This document shows, one piece after another, positions 7,891 to 17,526 of a DNA stretch of 64,000 nt. The stretch covers positions 124,001 to 188,000 of the forward strand of contig NZ_QICN01000001.1 in the NCBI RefSeq assembly GCF_003201205.1, written 5' to 3'. The notes under the pieces were generated by a model, which was given only the letters and a program-made list of their open reading frames with translations, searched no databases and was not told the DNA's origin. The stretch is from Sinimarinibacterium flocculans. Lineage in GTDB: Bacteria > Pseudomonadota > Gammaproteobacteria > Nevskiales > Nevskiaceae. How positions within the stretch are numbered: the first letter of the stretch is position 1; each line of letters begins with the position of its first letter. Made by a program: the position numbers and the translations under genes.

Positions 7891-9786
7891 ATGGCCAATT
7901 CGAACTACAGCGCAGAAGCGATCGAGGTGCTGCAGGGGCTCGAGCCCGTGCGCAAGCGCCCCGGCATGTACACCGACACCGCGCGGCCCAACCATCTCGC
8001 GCAGGAGGTCATCGACAACGCGGTCGACGAGGCCCTCGCGGGCTACTGCAAGAACCTCTCGGTGACCTTGCACGCCGACGGTTCGCTGGAAGTGTCCGAC
8101 GACGGTCGCGGCATGCCGGTGGACCTGCATCCGGTGCACAAGGTCACCGGTGTCGAGCTGATCCTGACCAAGCTGCATTCGGGCGCCAAGTTCTCGAACA
8201 AGCAGTATCAGTTCTCCGGCGGCCTGCACGGCGTCGGCGTGTCCGTCGTCAACGCGCTGTCCACCCGGCTTGAGGTGCGCGTGTGCCGCGACGGCACCGA
8301 GTACCAGATCGGCTTCGCCGGCGGCGAAGTGGTCGACAAGCTCAAGCCGATCGGCAACGTCGCGAAGAACCGGCGCGGCACGACAGTGCACTTCTGGCCG
8401 GACGCGAAGTACTTCGATTCGCCGAAGTTCTCGCTGCCGCGGCTCAAGCAGGTGCTGCGCGCCAAGGCGGTGCTGTGTCCGAACCTCAAGGTCACGCTGA
8501 CCGAGGCCGCGAGCGGCGAGGTCACGATCTGGCAGTACGAGAACGGCCTGCGCGATTACCTGCGCGATGCGCTCGGCGATGCCGAGACGCTGCCCGCCGA
8601 GCCCTTCATCGGCAACTTCAAGGGGACGCGCGAGGAGGCCGAGTGGGCGCTGGTGTGGCTCAACACCGAAGGGCAACGTGGTGAGCCGGTTGCCGAGAGC
8701 TACGTCAACCTGATCCCGACCGCGCAGGGCGGCACCCACGTCAACGGCCTGCGCACCGGCCTGACCGAGGCGATCCGCGAATTCTGCGAGTTCCGCAACC
8801 TGCTGCCGCGCGGTCTCAAGCTGGCGCCCGAGGATGTCTGGCAGGACTGCGCCTACGTGCTGTCGGTGAAGATGCAGGACCCGCAGTTCGCCGGTCAGAC
8901 CAAGGAGCGCCTGTCGTCGCGCGAGTCGGCGACCTTCGTGTCCGGCGTGGTCCATGACTCGTTCAGCCTGTGGCTCAACCAGCATCCCGAGGCCGGCGAG
9001 CAGATCGCGCAGCTGGTCATCGCCAGCGCCAATGCGCGGCTCAAGCTGGCCAAGCAGGTCGTGCGCAAGAAGATCACGACCGGCCCGGCACTGCCGGGCA
9101 AGCTCGCCGACTGCGTGCAGAGCGACGTCTCACGCACCGAGCTGTTCCTCGTCGAAGGCGATTCCGCCGGCGGCAGCGCCAAGCAGGCGCGCGACCGCGA
9201 GTTCCAGGCAATCATGCCGCTGCGCGGCAAGATCCTGAATACCTGGGAGGCCGACGCCAACGAGGCGTTGGCGTCCGACGAGATCCACAACATCAGCGTC
9301 GCCATTGGCGTCGATCCGGGCAGTGCCGACATCTCCGGCCTGCGCTACGGCAAGATCTGCGTCCTCGCGGACGCCGATTCCGACGGCCTGCACATCGCCA
9401 CGCTGCTGTGCGCGCTGTTCCTCAAGCACTACCGGCCACTGGTCGAGGCCGGGCACATCTACATCGCCATGCCGCCGCTGTTCCGCATCGACGCCGGCAA
9501 GCAGGTGTTCTACGCGCTGGATGAATCGGAGAAGCAGGGTGTGCTCGACCGCCTCGCCGCTGAAGGCAACAAGTCGAAGATCAGCGTGACCCGCTTCAAG
9601 GGTCTTGGCGAAATGAATCCGCTGCAATTGCGCGAAACGACGATGACGCCCGACACGCGGCGGCTGGTGCAGCTTGCTCTCGACGACACGCCTGCAGAGC
9701 AGGTCATGGACATGCTGCTCGCGAAGAAGCGCGCCTCCGACCGCAAGGACTGGCTGGAACGCGAAGGCAACCGCGCCGAGGTCTGA
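7891..9786 (+). CDS. parE: DNA topoisomerase IV subunit B
   Basis: A 631-aa ATPase subunit of topoisomerase IV, which decatenates daughter chromosomes. The GHKL ATPase is marked by the [14 protein letters not shown] helix, DDGRGMPVD and [14 protein letters not shown]; the transducer lysine loop reads AGQTKERL. The TOPRIM domain carries [14 protein letters not shown] and [15 protein letters not shown]. The length equals that of E. coli ParE (630 aa) and lacks the insert of gamma GyrB, so ParE is preferred to GyrB. ATG 7891 is used; the longer upstream reading would add an unrelated N-terminus. parC follows after 5 bp. Confidence 0.96.
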   Translation: MANSNYSAEAIEVLQGLEPVRKRPGMYTDTARPNHLAQEVIDNAVDEALAGYCKNLSVTLHADGSLEVSDDGRGMPVDLHPVHKVTGVELILTKLHSGAKFSNKQYQFSGGLHGVGVSVVNALSTRLEVRVCRDGTEYQIGFAGGEVVDKLKPIGNVAKNRRGTTVHFWPDAKYFDSPKFSLPRLKQVLRAKAVLCPNLKVTLTEAASGEVTIWQYENGLRDYLRDALGDAETLPAEPFIGNFKGTREEAEWALVWLNTEGQRGEPVAESYVNLIPTAQGGTHVNGLRTGLTEAIREFCEFRNLLPRGLKLAPEDVWQDCAYVLSVKMQDPQFAGQTKERLSSRESATFVSGVVHDSFSLWLNQHPEAGEQIAQLVIASANARLKLAKQVVRKKITTGPALPGKLADCVQSDVSRTELFLVEGDSAGGSAKQARDREFQAIMPLRGKILNTWEADANEALASDEIHNISVAIGVDPGSADISGLRYGKICVLADADSDGLHIATLLCALFLKHYRPLVEAGHIYIAMPPLFRIDAGKQVFYALDESEKQGVLDRLAAEGNKSKISVTRFKGLGEMNPLQLRETTMTPDTRRLVQLALDDTPAEQVMDMLLAKKRASDRKDWLEREGNRAEV

Positions 9787-9791
9787 AGAAG

Positions 9792-12029
9792 ATGACCGAC
9801 ATCACCGATACCGAACGCCTGCCGCTGCGCGTCTTCGCCGAGAAGGCCTACCTCGACTACTCGATGTACGTCGTGCTCGACCGCGCGCTGCCGAACATCG
9901 CCGACGGTCTCAAGCCGGTGCAGCGACGCATCGTCTACGCGATGTCCGAACTCGGCCTGTCGGCCGGGCAGAAGCACAAGAAGTCGGCGCGCACCGTCGG
10001 CGACGTCATCGGCAAGTTTCATCCGCACGGCGACTCGGCCTGCTACGAGGCCATGGTCACCATGGCGCAGCCGTTCAACTACCGCTATCCGCTGGTCGAC
10101 GGTCAGGGCAACTGGGGCTCGCCGGACGATCCGAAGTCGTTCGCGGCGATGCGCTACACCGAGTCGCGGCTCACGCCGTACGCGGCGGCGCTGCTCGGCG
10201 AGCTGGAGCAGGGTACGGTCGACTGGACGCCGAATTTCGACGGCACGCTCGAAGAGCCCAAGCTGCTGCCGGCACGGCTGCCGAACATCCTGGTCAACGG
10301 CACGACCGGTATCGCCGTCGGCATGGCCACGGACATTCCACCGCACAACATCCGTGAACTGGTGCAGGCCTGCCTGCATTTGCTCAAGCATCCGAACGCG
10401 CACATCGAGAAGCTCTGCGAGTTCGTGCCGGCGCCGGACTTCCCGACGTCTTGCGAAATCGTCTCCGAGCCGCACGACCTGCTGAAGATCTACCAGACCG
10501 GCAACGGCCAGGTGCGCGCGCGGGCGCGCTGGGAGCGCGAGGACGACGGCGACATCGTCGTCACCCACCTGCCGTTCCAGGTGTCGCCCGCCAAGGTGCT
10601 GGAGCAGATCGCCGAGCAGATGCGCGCGAAGAAGCTGCCGCTGGTCGAGGATCTGCGCGACGAGTCCGACCACGAGAACCCGACGCGGCTGGTCATCGTG
10701 CCGCGCTCGAACCGTGTGGATGCCGAGCAGCTGATGGCGCACCTGTTCGCGACCACCGATCTGGAACGCAGCTACCGCGTCAACCTCAACATGATCGGCC
10801 TCGACGGCCGGCCGCGGGTCAAGAACCTCAAGGACATCCTCAGCGAGTGGCTGGAGTATCGCTTCGCGACGGTCACGCGCCGCCTCAACCATCGTCTCGG
10901 CAAGGTCAACGAGCGCCTGCATCTGCTCGAAGGCCTGCTGATCGCCTATCTGAACATCGACGAGGTGATCCGCATCATCCGCTACGAGGATGATCCCAAG
11001 GCGAGCCTGATCCGCACCTTCGCGCTGACCGAGATCCAGGCCGACTACATCCTCGACCTCAAGCTGCGTCACCTGCAGAAGATCGAGGAGATGAAGATCA
11101 AGGGCGAGCAGGAAGAGCTCGCCGCCGAGCGCATGCGCCTGGAGGAACTGCTCGGCGACGACGACAAGCTGCGCAAGCTGATCGGCGACGAGCTCAAGGA
11201 AGACGCCAAGAAGTACGGCGACGACCGGCGCTGCCCGGTCAACGCAAGGCCGCCGGCACAGGCGCTGGTGGCGGCGGACATCCTGCCGGCCGAGCCGGTC
11301 ACGGTCGTGCTGTCCAAGGCCGGCTGGATCCGTGCCGGCAAGGGACATGAACTCGACCCCACCGCGCTCAGCTACAAGGCCGGCGACGAATACCAGTGCC
11401 ATGTGCTGGGCAAGACTAGCCAGCTGCTGGTGCTCATCGACCACAACGGCCGCTGCTACACGCTCAACCCGCGCGAGCTGCCGAGCGCGCGCTCGCAGGG
11501 CGAGCCGGTCACCAAGTGGCTGGAGATCCAGGACGGCGGCCGTATCGTCGGCCTGATGATGGGCGAGGCGCACGACCGCTATGTGCTCGGCGGTGACGAG
11601 GGCTACGGCTTCGTCGCCCGGCTCGGCGACCTGGAAGCCAACAAGCGCGCCGGCAAGGCCGTGGTCAATGCCGGCAAGGGCAGCACCCTGCTGCCGGCGC
11701 GGGCCGGTGACCCGGCCAGCGACCGGCTGGCCATGGCCACCGCCGAAGGCCGCCTGCTGGTGTTCCCGCTGAGCGAGCTGCCGGAACTGGCCAAGGGCAA
11801 GGGCAACAAGCTCATCGCACTCAAGGGCGAGGACCGCATCCTCGCGGCGACGGTCGTGCCGCCGGCGGCGAGCCTGGAGCTGGTCTGCGGCAAGCGCACG
11901 CTCACGCTCAAGCCCTCGGACCTGGAGCACTACACCGGCTCGCGCGCCAGTCGCGGCAGCCACCTTCCGCGCGGCTTCCAGCGCGTGGACAGCATGAACG
12001 CCATCGCGCCGGGCAAGTCCGTATCCTGA
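9792..12029 (+). CDS. parC: DNA topoisomerase IV subunit A
   Basis: A 745-aa DNA cleavage subunit. The catalytic tyrosine is Tyr122 in [10 protein letters not shown]. The quinolone-resistance region [12 protein letters not shown] has Ser82 and Glu86 at the positions equivalent to E. coli Ser80 and Glu84, i.e. the susceptible-type residues. The C-terminal beta-pinwheel is present, with shorter GyrA-box signatures as expected for ParC. It starts 5 bp after parE. A dispersed REP-like element follows the stop codon. Confidence 0.96.
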   Translation: MTDITDTERLPLRVFAEKAYLDYSMYVVLDRALPNIADGLKPVQRRIVYAMSELGLSAGQKHKKSARTVGDVIGKFHPHGDSACYEAMVTMAQPFNYRYPLVDGQGNWGSPDDPKSFAAMRYTESRLTPYAAALLGELEQGTVDWTPNFDGTLEEPKLLPARLPNILVNGTTGIAVGMATDIPPHNIRELVQACLHLLKHPNAHIEKLCEFVPAPDFPTSCEIVSEPHDLLKIYQTGNGQVRARARWEREDDGDIVVTHLPFQVSPAKVLEQIAEQMRAKKLPLVEDLRDESDHENPTRLVIVPRSNRVDAEQLMAHLFATTDLERSYRVNLNMIGLDGRPRVKNLKDILSEWLEYRFATVTRRLNHRLGKVNERLHLLEGLLIAYLNIDEVIRIIRYEDDPKASLIRTFALTEIQADYILDLKLRHLQKIEEMKIKGEQEELAAERMRLEELLGDDDKLRKLIGDELKEDAKKYGDDRRCPVNARPPAQALVAADILPAEPVTVVLSKAGWIRAGKGHELDPTALSYKAGDEYQCHVLGKTSQLLVLIDHNGRCYTLNPRELPSARSQGEPVTKWLEIQDGGRIVGLMMGEAHDRYVLGGDEGYGFVARLGDLEANKRAGKAVVNAGKGSTLLPARAGDPASDRLAMATAEGRLLVFPLSELPELAKGKGNKLIALKGEDRILAATVVPPAASLELVCGKRTLTLKPSDLEHYTGSRASRGSHLPRGFQRVDSMNAIAPGKSVS

Positions 12030-12053
12030 ACCCGTGTCATCCGCGTGCCGCGA

Positions 12054-12119
12054 ACCCGGTGCTTGAATTCCGGGTCCAAGCCCGCAAGTAGGCATATCGT
12101 CATGCCCGCAACGGCGGGC
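12054..12119. repeat. REP-like element with two hairpins downstream of parC
   Basis: Two inverted repeats lie between parC and htpX: ACCCGG (12054-12059)/CCGGGT (12070-12075) and GCCCGC (12104-12109)/GCGGGC (12114-12119). The 12-mer CGTCATGCCCGC (12098-12109) recurs in reverse complement at 25080-25091 inside the pbpC N-terminus. This indicates one dispersed palindromic family. The first hairpin may also help to end the parEC transcript. Confidence 0.55.
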
Positions 12120-12160
12120 GTGGCGAGGGTTTATCCACCAGCCAGAGTCATCCTCGCGCC

Positions 12161-13030
12161 ATGAAACGCATCGCCCTGTTCCTGCTGACCAACATCGCGG
12201 TTCTCGTCGTGCTGTCGGTGGTCGCCAGCATCTTCGGCGTCGATCGTTTCCTGACCCAGGAAGGCCTCAACCTGCAGGCGCTGCTGATCTTCAGCGCGAT
12301 CTTCGGCATGGGCGGCTCGTTCATCTCGCTGGCGATGTCCAAGTGGATGGCCAAGCGCGCCACCGGCGCCCAGGTCATCACCCAGCCGAAGAGCTCGGCC
12401 GAAATGTGGCTGCTGCAGACCGTGGAGCGCCAGGCGCGCGCCGCCGGCATCGGCATGCCCGAGGTCGCCGTCTACGACGCGCCGGAACCCAACGCGTTCG
12501 CGACGGGCATGAACAAGAACGCCGCACTGGTCGCCGTGTCCACCGGCCTGCTGCACAACATGAGCCAGGACGAGGTCGAGGCCGTGCTCGGCCATGAAGT
12601 CAGCCATGTGGCCAACGGCGACATGGTCACGCTGGCGCTGGTGCAGGGCGTGCTCAACACCTTCGTGATGTTCCTGTCGCGCGTTGCCGGCTACGTCATC
12701 GACCGCGCGGTATTCCGCACCGAGCGCGGCATCGGTCCGGGCTACTACATCACCGTGATCGTGCTGCAGATCGTCTTCGGCATCCTCGCGTCGATGGTCG
12801 TCGCCTGGTTCTCGCGGCAGCGCGAATTCCGCGCCGACGCCGGCGGCGCCCACCTCGCCGGAAAGCGCAAGATGATCGCGGCGCTGGAGCGCCTGAAGGC
12901 TGCACACGGACAGTCGACCCTGCCGGAGAACATGACCGCCTTCGGCATCAGCGGCGGCAAGTTCGCGCAGATGTTCTCCAGCCACCCGCCGCTGGACGTG
13001 CGCATCGCCGCGTTGCAGCAGTCGACCTGA
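12161..13030 (+). CDS. htpX: Membrane zinc metalloprotease HtpX
   Basis: A 289-aa M48B inner-membrane protease that degrades misfolded membrane proteins. Two N-terminal helices (residues about 4-24 and 35-55) precede the zinc motif [11 protein letters not shown], with His145, Glu146 and His149. Two more helices follow, and the third ligand lies in the [11 protein letters not shown] stretch. Length and topology match E. coli HtpX (293 aa). It stands alone between the parC repeat and a strong terminator. No heat-shock promoter could be recognised with confidence. Confidence 0.95.
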   Translation: MKRIALFLLTNIAVLVVLSVVASIFGVDRFLTQEGLNLQALLIFSAIFGMGGSFISLAMSKWMAKRATGAQVITQPKSSAEMWLLQTVERQARAAGIGMPEVAVYDAPEPNAFATGMNKNAALVAVSTGLLHNMSQDEVEAVLGHEVSHVANGDMVTLALVQGVLNTFVMFLSRVAGYVIDRAVFRTERGIGPGYYITVIVLQIVFGILASMVVAWFSRQREFRADAGGAHLAGKRKMIAALERLKAAHGQSTLPENMTAFGISGGKFAQMFSSHPPLDVRIAALQQST

Positions 13031-13040
13031 GCCCTCTCAC

Positions 13041-13077
13041 AACGAAAGAACCCCGCCTTAGAGCGGGGTTTTTCGTT
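13041..13077 (+). terminator. Rho-independent terminator of htpX
   Basis: A stem AACCCCGC (13049-13056)/GCGGGGTT (13063-13070) with loop CTTAGA is extended by AACGAAA against TTCGTT outside it, with a T-run on the 3' side. It starts 10 bp after the htpX stop. Confidence 0.9.
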
Positions 13078-13095
13078 GCGACATCCTGGTAGCGG

Positions 13096-13181
13096 AGTGT
13101 CCCCGACGAACCCGCTCGCTTTTCCGCCGGAGCACGGCAGATGAACATTTCGGCACATTTCCTGCGCAGGACGGGGACACT
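13096..13181. repeat. Widely spaced inverted repeat AGTGTCCCCG / CGGGGACACT
   Basis: Perfect 10-bp arms at 13096-13105 and 13172-13181 enclose 66 bp, which also contain the small palindrome CCTGCGCAGG at 13161-13170. The layout resembles remnants of REP/IS200-type elements. No transposase is present. Confidence 0.5.
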
Positions 13182-13233
13182 TTGACGAGCGCCTGCCCTC
13201 TACACTGGCCAGGTCAAAACAGCAGGAAGACCC

Positions 13234-13647
13234 ATGTTCAATCACGTCATGTTGGGGAGTAACGATCTGGAGCGATCCAGACAGTTTTATGACCGAGTCC
13301 TCGCCATTCTTGGTTGCACCACTGGCCCATCGCTCAGCACCACCAATTCCGGGCACCACCGGCTGTTCTACCGGCACGAGGGTCAGACCCTGGGCATCAG
13401 CCAGCCGATCAACGACCAGCCCGCCACTGCCGGCAACGGCAGCACGGTGGCGTTCCGCTGCGACTCGCCCGAGCAAGTCCGTGCGTTCCACGACACTGCC
13501 ATCGCGCACGGCGGCCACTCGATCGAGGACCCGCCGGGACCGCGTACCCTGGGGCCACACAGCTACTTTCTGGCGTATGTGCGCGATCCCGACGGGAACA
13601 AGTTGTGCGCCATCCATCGCTTGCCGAACGAGCCGACGGCTGAGTGA
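13234..13647 (+). CDS. VOC-family (glyoxalase/bleomycin-resistance fold) protein
   Basis: A 137-aa single-domain protein with two beta-alpha-beta-beta-beta modules. The first module opens MFNHVMLGSNDLERSRQFYD and the last strand is YFLAYVRDPDGNKLCAI, the usual end of these proteins. Candidate metal ligands are His4 and the terminal-strand acidic/polar positions, but the glutamate seen in true glyoxalase I is not obvious (NKLCAIHR). A ribosome site (CAGGAAGA) precedes ATG 13234. The AraC regulator follows after 6 bp. The enzymatic function is unknown; dioxygenases and resistance proteins share this fold. Confidence 0.85.
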   Translation: MFNHVMLGSNDLERSRQFYDRVLAILGCTTGPSLSTTNSGHHRLFYRHEGQTLGISQPINDQPATAGNGSTVAFRCDSPEQVRAFHDTAIAHGGHSIEDPPGPRTLGPHSYFLAYVRDPDGNKLCAIHRLPNEPTAE

Positions 13648-13653
13648 TTGCGT

Positions 13654-14463
13654 ATGAGGCAGGCGTATCGGTCGCTGGCGTCACGCGCCGAAGTGGGGGT
13701 GACCGCCAACGTCGTGCAGCACTGTACGTTGCGCTTCAGCGAAGTAGCGGTCGACAGCGCAGCCCTCATCCTGCTGAGAGAAGGCGTCAAGACCTTGAAG
13801 CTGGGCTCGCGCCAGTGGACTGCGCGCAGCGGTGATGTGCTGGTGGTTTCCGGCGGACAGACGCTCGACATTCGCAACCAGCTGTCTCCGCAGGGCCTGT
13901 ACGAAGCCCGCTGGATCGTATGGGACCCGGCCCTGCTGGCGGAGATGCAGCCCGAGCCGCCCAGGCGACCGCTGTCCGGAGTGTTCCACATGCCGTCGGC
14001 AAGCCGCATCTTCACCGACGCCGTCGACCGGGCAGTCCGGGCCATCGAATGTCAGGCCGAGGTCTCCGCGGCACTCGCCAGGCACGCGCTCGCGGAACTG
14101 CTTCTGTGGCTGCACGAGAGCAACGTCACGCTGGCGTCCAGCCAGCCCCGTTCGATGGTCGCGCGGCTGCGGTTGATGGTGTCGCGCTCTCCTTCGTCCC
14201 CCTGGTCCCTCCCGCATGCGGCTGAGCAGCTCGCCGTCAGCCAGACCACGTTGCGCAGGCGCTTGAGCGCGGAGGGTGCGACGTTCGGCGACGTGCTTGC
14301 CGATGCCCGCATGTCTCATGCCATGATGATGCTGCAGTCCACGCAGCGCGCGATTTCGTCGATCGCCTCCGATGTCGGTTATGCGTCAGCCTCGCGCTTC
14401 TCAGTCCGGTTCCGTTCGCGATCTGGATTCGCACCGTCCGTGGTGCGCGGACATCAGCGTTAG
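13654..14463 (+). CDS. AraC-family transcriptional regulator
   Basis: A 269-aa regulator with an N-terminal cupin-like sensor (residues about 15-95) and a C-terminal double helix-turn-helix. The latter is seen in WSLPHAAEQLAVSQTTLRRR and ISSIASDVGYASASRFSVRF, the canonical AraC second-helix signature. ATG 13654 is preferred over the TTG two codons earlier. It lies directly behind the VOC gene in the same direction, unlike many AraC regulators that are divergent from their target. The pair may be a small acquired cassette between the htpX terminator and tRNA-Met. The effector is unknown. Confidence 0.88.
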   Translation: MRQAYRSLASRAEVGVTANVVQHCTLRFSEVAVDSAALILLREGVKTLKLGSRQWTARSGDVLVVSGGQTLDIRNQLSPQGLYEARWIVWDPALLAEMQPEPPRRPLSGVFHMPSASRIFTDAVDRAVRAIECQAEVSAALARHALAELLLWLHESNVTLASSQPRSMVARLRLMVSRSPSSPWSLPHAAEQLAVSQTTLRRRLSAEGATFGDVLADARMSHAMMMLQSTQRAISSIASDVGYASASRFSVRFRSRSGFAPSVVRGHQR

Positions 14464-14720
14464 CCGTGTGAACCCAAAGCGTTGTGCGGCGAGATTCTTC
14501 CGATGGGGCTCGTCGCCTGGGCTGGCGTCCGAACGGTGCGAGTCGTCGCGATGCAGGCGACCGCTGAAGCGCTCCGGCGGAGCAGTTGGCACAGGTTTCG
14601 AGAGAACGGAGGGGGGAAAGAGAGCCGAACTGGGCGGCATCACGACGCCGGGGCGCCACGGCGTGGCACATGCAGAACCGCGCCGGACCCCCTGCGTGGT
14701 GTCGCGGAGCCCGGAAATGA
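14464..14720. other. Non-coding stretch, nothing recognised
   Basis: About 260 bases between the AraC stop and the tRNA-Met terminator. Open frames exist on both strands but show no domain and no matching ribosome binding site. I see no repeat or hairpin worth naming. Confidence 0.5.
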
Positions 14721-14749
14721 AAACGCCCAACCGGAGAGGGTTGGGCGTT
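14711..14749 (-). terminator. Terminator of tRNA-Met
   Basis: A perfect 11-bp stem AACGCCCAACC (14722-14732)/GGTTGGGCGTT (14739-14749) lies just downstream of the tRNA on the minus strand and is followed on that strand by TTTTCATTT. Confidence 0.85.
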
Positions 14750-14752
14750 GAA

Positions 14753-14829
<77 letters not shown>

Positions 14830-14844
14830 GGGAAAGGGGCGCGA

Positions 14845-14873
14845 AGTTTAAGGAAATCCGCGGGTTTCGTGAA
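14845..14873 (-). promoter_or_regulatory. Candidate tRNA-Met promoter
   Basis: On the minus strand TTCACG (14873-14868) is followed after 17 bp by TAAACT (14850-14845). The start would lie about 9 bases before the tRNA 5' end, in the short gap after the ychF stop. Confidence 0.55.
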
Positions 14874-14891
14874 GGCTTGCGTGCCGGCCGC

Positions 14892-15986
14892 TCAGACGTT
14901 GAAGCGGAAGTGCATGACGTCGCCGTCCTGAACGACGTACTCCTTGCCCTCTAGCCGCCACTTGCCGGCCTCCTTGGCGCCCGCCTCGCCCTGGCCGGCA
15001 ATGTAGTCGGCATAGGCGATGACTTCGGCGCGGATGAAGCCTTTCTCGAAGTCGGTGTGGATGACGCCGGCCGCCTGCGGGGCGGTGGCACCGACCTTCA
15101 CCGTCCAGGCACGCACTTCCTGTTCGCCCGCGGTGAAGTAGGTCTGCAGGCCGAGCAGGCTGTAGGCGCCGCGGATCACGCGGTTGAGGCCGGGTTCCTC
15201 GAGTCCGAGATCGGTCAGGAACGCGGCCTTGTCGGCGTCGTCGAGCTGGGCAATCTCGGCCTCGATCGCCGCGCAAACGGTCACGACCTGGGCGTTCTCG
15301 GCTGCCGCGTAGTCCTGCACTGCCTTGAGGTAGTCGTTGCCCTGGGTCAGGCCGGCCTCGTCGACGTTGGCGATGTACAGCGCCGGCTTGGCGGTGATCA
15401 GGTGCAGCTCGCGCAGCTCCAGGCGCTCCTCGGCAGTCAGCTCGAGCGCGCGCACCGGCCGTCCGCCGTCCAGATGGGCCTGCACGCGCTTGAGCAGCTC
15501 ATGCTTGGCAATCGCCTCCTTGTTACCGGTCTTGGCTGCGCGCGCGGCGCGCTCGGCGGCCTTGGCGACGGTGTCGAGATCGGCCAGCGCCAGCTCGGTG
15601 TTGATGATCTCGATGTCACGGATCGGATCTGTCGAGCCGGCGACGTGGATCACGTCCGGGTTGTCGAAGCAGCGCGTCACGTGGGCGATCGCGTCGGTTT
15701 CGCGGATGTGCGAGAGGAACTGGTTGCCCAGGCCCTCGCCCTTGCTGGCGCCCGCCACGAGGCCGGCAATGTCGACGAACTCCACCGTGGCCGGCAGCAG
15801 GCGCTGCGGCTTGGCGATGGCCGCCAGCGCATCGAGACGCGCGTCCGGCACCGGCACGACGCCGACGTTGGGGTCGATGGTGCAGAACGGATAGTTCTCG
15901 GCCGCGATCTGCGCCTTGGTCAGCGCGTTGAACAGGGTGGACTTGCCGACGTTCGGCAGGCCGACGATGCCGCATTGGATGCCCAT
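14892..15986 (-). CDS. ychF: Redox-regulated ATPase YchF (OLA1-like, TRAFAC)
   Basis: A 364-aa ribosome-associated NTPase that prefers ATP and is linked to oxidative stress and translation start-site choice. G1 is GLPNVGKST, followed by switch II in [19 protein letters not shown]. The G4 element is degenerate (YIANVDE), as usual in this family. A coiled-coil insertion (about residues 130-200) and a C-terminal TGS domain ending HFRFNV complete the family layout. It lies 10 bp downstream of pth and is probably co-transcribed with pth and perhaps rplY. Confidence 0.97.
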   Translation of the reverse strand: MGIQCGIVGLPNVGKSTLFNALTKAQIAAENYPFCTIDPNVGVVPVPDARLDALAAIAKPQRLLPATVEFVDIAGLVAGASKGEGLGNQFLSHIRETDAIAHVTRCFDNPDVIHVAGSTDPIRDIEIINTELALADLDTVAKAAERAARAAKTGNKEAIAKHELLKRVQAHLDGGRPVRALELTAEERLELRELHLITAKPALYIANVDEAGLTQGNDYLKAVQDYAAAENAQVVTVCAAIEAEIAQLDDADKAAFLTDLGLEEPGLNRVIRGAYSLLGLQTYFTAGEQEVRAWTVKVGATAPQAAGVIHTDFEKGFIRAEVIAYADYIAGQGEAGAKEAGKWRLEGKEYVVQDGDVMHFRFNV

Positions 15987-15996
15987 GGTGTTCTCT

Positions 15997-16584
15997 TCAG
16001 ACTGCCTTGCTGTGAAGCTGGTTGATGGCGCGTTCCCAGCCGCGCGACAGCCAGGTCTCGAGCGCGTCGAGCGACAGGTCGATACCGTCGACGATCGCGC
16101 TCTCGTCGTCGCGGCTGGGGCGCCCGAGCACGTAGTTCAGCACCAGGGTCTTGTCGCCCGGATGTCCGATGCCCACGCGCAGACGGCGGTAGTCCGGCCC
16201 GAGCGCCCGGTGCACGTCGCGCAGCCCGTTGTGCCCGCCGTGACCGCCGCCGAGCTTCAGGCGCACGGTCCCCGCCGGCAGGTCGAGCTCGTCGTGAACG
16301 ATGAGCACGCGATCCGGCGTGAGCTTGTAGAACTGCGCGAGCGCCTGTACCGCCTGGCCGCTGCGGTTCATGAAGGTCGACGGCTTGAGCAGCAGCACGT
16401 CGCTGCCGCCCAGTTCGATGCGACCGAACTCGCCGTGGAACTTGGCCTCGCGCCGCATCGCCGCGCGTGCCCGGTCGGCGAGCCGGTCGATACACCAGAA
16501 ACCGGCGTTGTGTCGCGTGCGCGCGTACTCGTCGCCGGGATTGCCGAGTCCGACGATTGCGTGCAGTTCAGTCGACGAGGCCAT
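15997..16584 (-). CDS. pth: Peptidyl-tRNA hydrolase
   Basis: A 195-aa hydrolase that frees tRNA from drop-off peptidyl-tRNA. The start [19 protein letters not shown] carries the catalytic histidine; [10 protein letters not shown] and [15 protein letters not shown] contain the conserved Asn and Asp; [12 protein letters not shown] follows. Length is normal. It lies between rplY and ychF in the common rplY-pth-ychF order. A hairpin separates it from rplY, so it may be partly attenuated or have its own start. Confidence 0.97.
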   Translation of the reverse strand: MASSTELHAIVGLGNPGDEYARTRHNAGFWCIDRLADRARAAMRREAKFHGEFGRIELGGSDVLLLKPSTFMNRSGQAVQALAQFYKLTPDRVLIVHDELDLPAGTVRLKLGGGHGGHNGLRDVHRALGPDYRRLRVGIGHPGDKTLVLNYVLGRPSRDDESAIVDGIDLSLDALETWLSRGWERAINQLHSKAV

Positions 16585-16611
16585 GTCGGTGATGCGAGCG
16601 GTCGTGCAAAC

Positions 16612-16668
16612 GAAACGGCCCGCCCGGGCGCTGGGGCACGGACGGGCCGCGGGATCGCCGGGCGATCC
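16612..16668 (-). terminator. Hairpins between rplY and pth (attenuator or partial terminator)
   Basis: On the minus strand, just after the rplY stop, a 7-bp stem GGATCGC/GCGATCC (16668-16652) is followed by a longer stem CGGCCCG/CGGGCCG (16649-16616), itself followed by a T-rich TTTCGTTT. The second hairpin looks like an intrinsic terminator, yet pth needs transcription, so partial termination is likely. Confidence 0.55.
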
Positions 16669-17325
16669 TTACTTCTTCTCTTCCTTCTTCGCGTCGGCAG
16701 CGGCGCCCTCGGCCGGGGCGTCGGCGGCCGGCGCCTCTTCCTCGATCGCGGCACGCGGCAGGTGGATCGAGACGACCGACTGGTCGTTGTCGTGCTTGAG
16801 CTCGAGCAGGGTCACGCCCTGCGGCAGCGTCAGCTCGGACAGATGGATCGACTCGTTGACCTGCATGCTCGACAGATCGACCTCGATGTACTCCGGCAGA
16901 TCCTTCGGCAGGCACTCGACCTCGACCTGGTTCAGGTGGTGCTCGACGATGCCGCCGCCGGTCTTCACGCCCGGGGCGACGGTCTCGCCCTTGAAGTGCA
17001 GCGGCACGTGCATGCGCAGCAGCTTGTCCGCCTGCACGCGCTGGAAGTCGGCGTGTGTGGCGTATCCGCTGACCGGATGGCGCTGCAGATCCTTGAGCAC
17101 GACCTGCTGTTCGGTGCCGTCCAGCTTGAGGGTGAGCAGATGCGAGTAGAAGGCCTCGACCTTCAGATGCTTGGCCATCTCGTTGGCGGACAGGGACACG
17201 GACGTCGGCGTCTCGCCGCCGCCGTAGACGATGGCCGGGATCTTGCCCTCGCGACGCAGGCGGCGGCTCGCACCCTTGCCCTGGTCAGCGCGGCTCTCGG
17301 CGATGACGACAAAGTTTTCTTTCAT
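16669..17325 (-). CDS. rplY: 50S ribosomal protein bL25 (Ctc form)
   Basis: A 218-aa long form of L25, which binds 5S rRNA. The N-terminal L25 domain reads ESRADQGKGASRRLRREGKI with PAIVYGGG; the TL5-type C-terminal beta domain follows, and a low-complexity Ala/Glu/Lys tail ends the protein. ATG 17325 has GGAG 7 bases upstream; the frame is open much further but without a plausible N-terminus. A TATAAT box lies about 55 bases upstream. Confidence 0.96.
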   Translation of the reverse strand: MKENFVVIAESRADQGKGASRRLRREGKIPAIVYGGGETPTSVSLSANEMAKHLKVEAFYSHLLTLKLDGTEQQVVLKDLQRHPVSGYATHADFQRVQADKLLRMHVPLHFKGETVAPGVKTGGGIVEHHLNQVEVECLPKDLPEYIEVDLSSMQVNESIHLSELTLPQGVTLLELKHDNDQSVVSIHLPRAAIEEEAPAADAPAEGAAADAKKEEKK

Positions 17326-17379
17326 CAGACACTCCAGAAATGGAAAACCACCGCCCGCGACCAGGCGATGGGGGCGCGG

Positions 17380-17385
17380 ATTATA
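17380..17385 (-). promoter_or_regulatory. -10 box of the rplY promoter
   Basis: A perfect TATAAT on the minus strand, preceded directly by TG and a T-rich run. The -35 position 17 bp upstream reads GCGGAC and is weak. A leader of about 48 bases before ATG 17325 would result. Confidence 0.55.
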
Positions 17386-17455
17386 CAGAAAAAGGCCGCC
17401 CGGTCCGCGCTTGTCCTGTTCGGGGCGCCCGGCCGCTCGTCGGAGAGGGGCTGCG

Positions 17456-17478
17456 CGCCTGCCGGGCAGGCGTATTCT
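17456..17478 (+). promoter_or_regulatory. 17-bp palindrome directly upstream of a TATTCT box
   Basis: CGCCTGCC-G-GGCAGGCG (17456-17472) is a perfect palindrome ending at TATTCT (17473-17478), a possible -10 box for the small lipoprotein at 17527. A regulator bound there would sit in the promoter spacer. No good -35 box is visible, and the palindrome could instead be a hairpin. Confidence 0.35.
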
Positions 17479-17526
17479 CGGTGCTGCCGCCCCAAGCAGC
17501 GGCCTGATCCGACAGGAGGTCTCGCC

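Noticed and set aside
9510-12095. An 861-codon open frame antisense to parC
   Set aside because: Same GC artefact; no domain or ribosome site, and parC is intact on the other strand.
13182-13206. Promoter TTGACG / TACACT before the VOC gene
   Set aside because: The spacer is only 13 bp, too short for a sigma-70 promoter.
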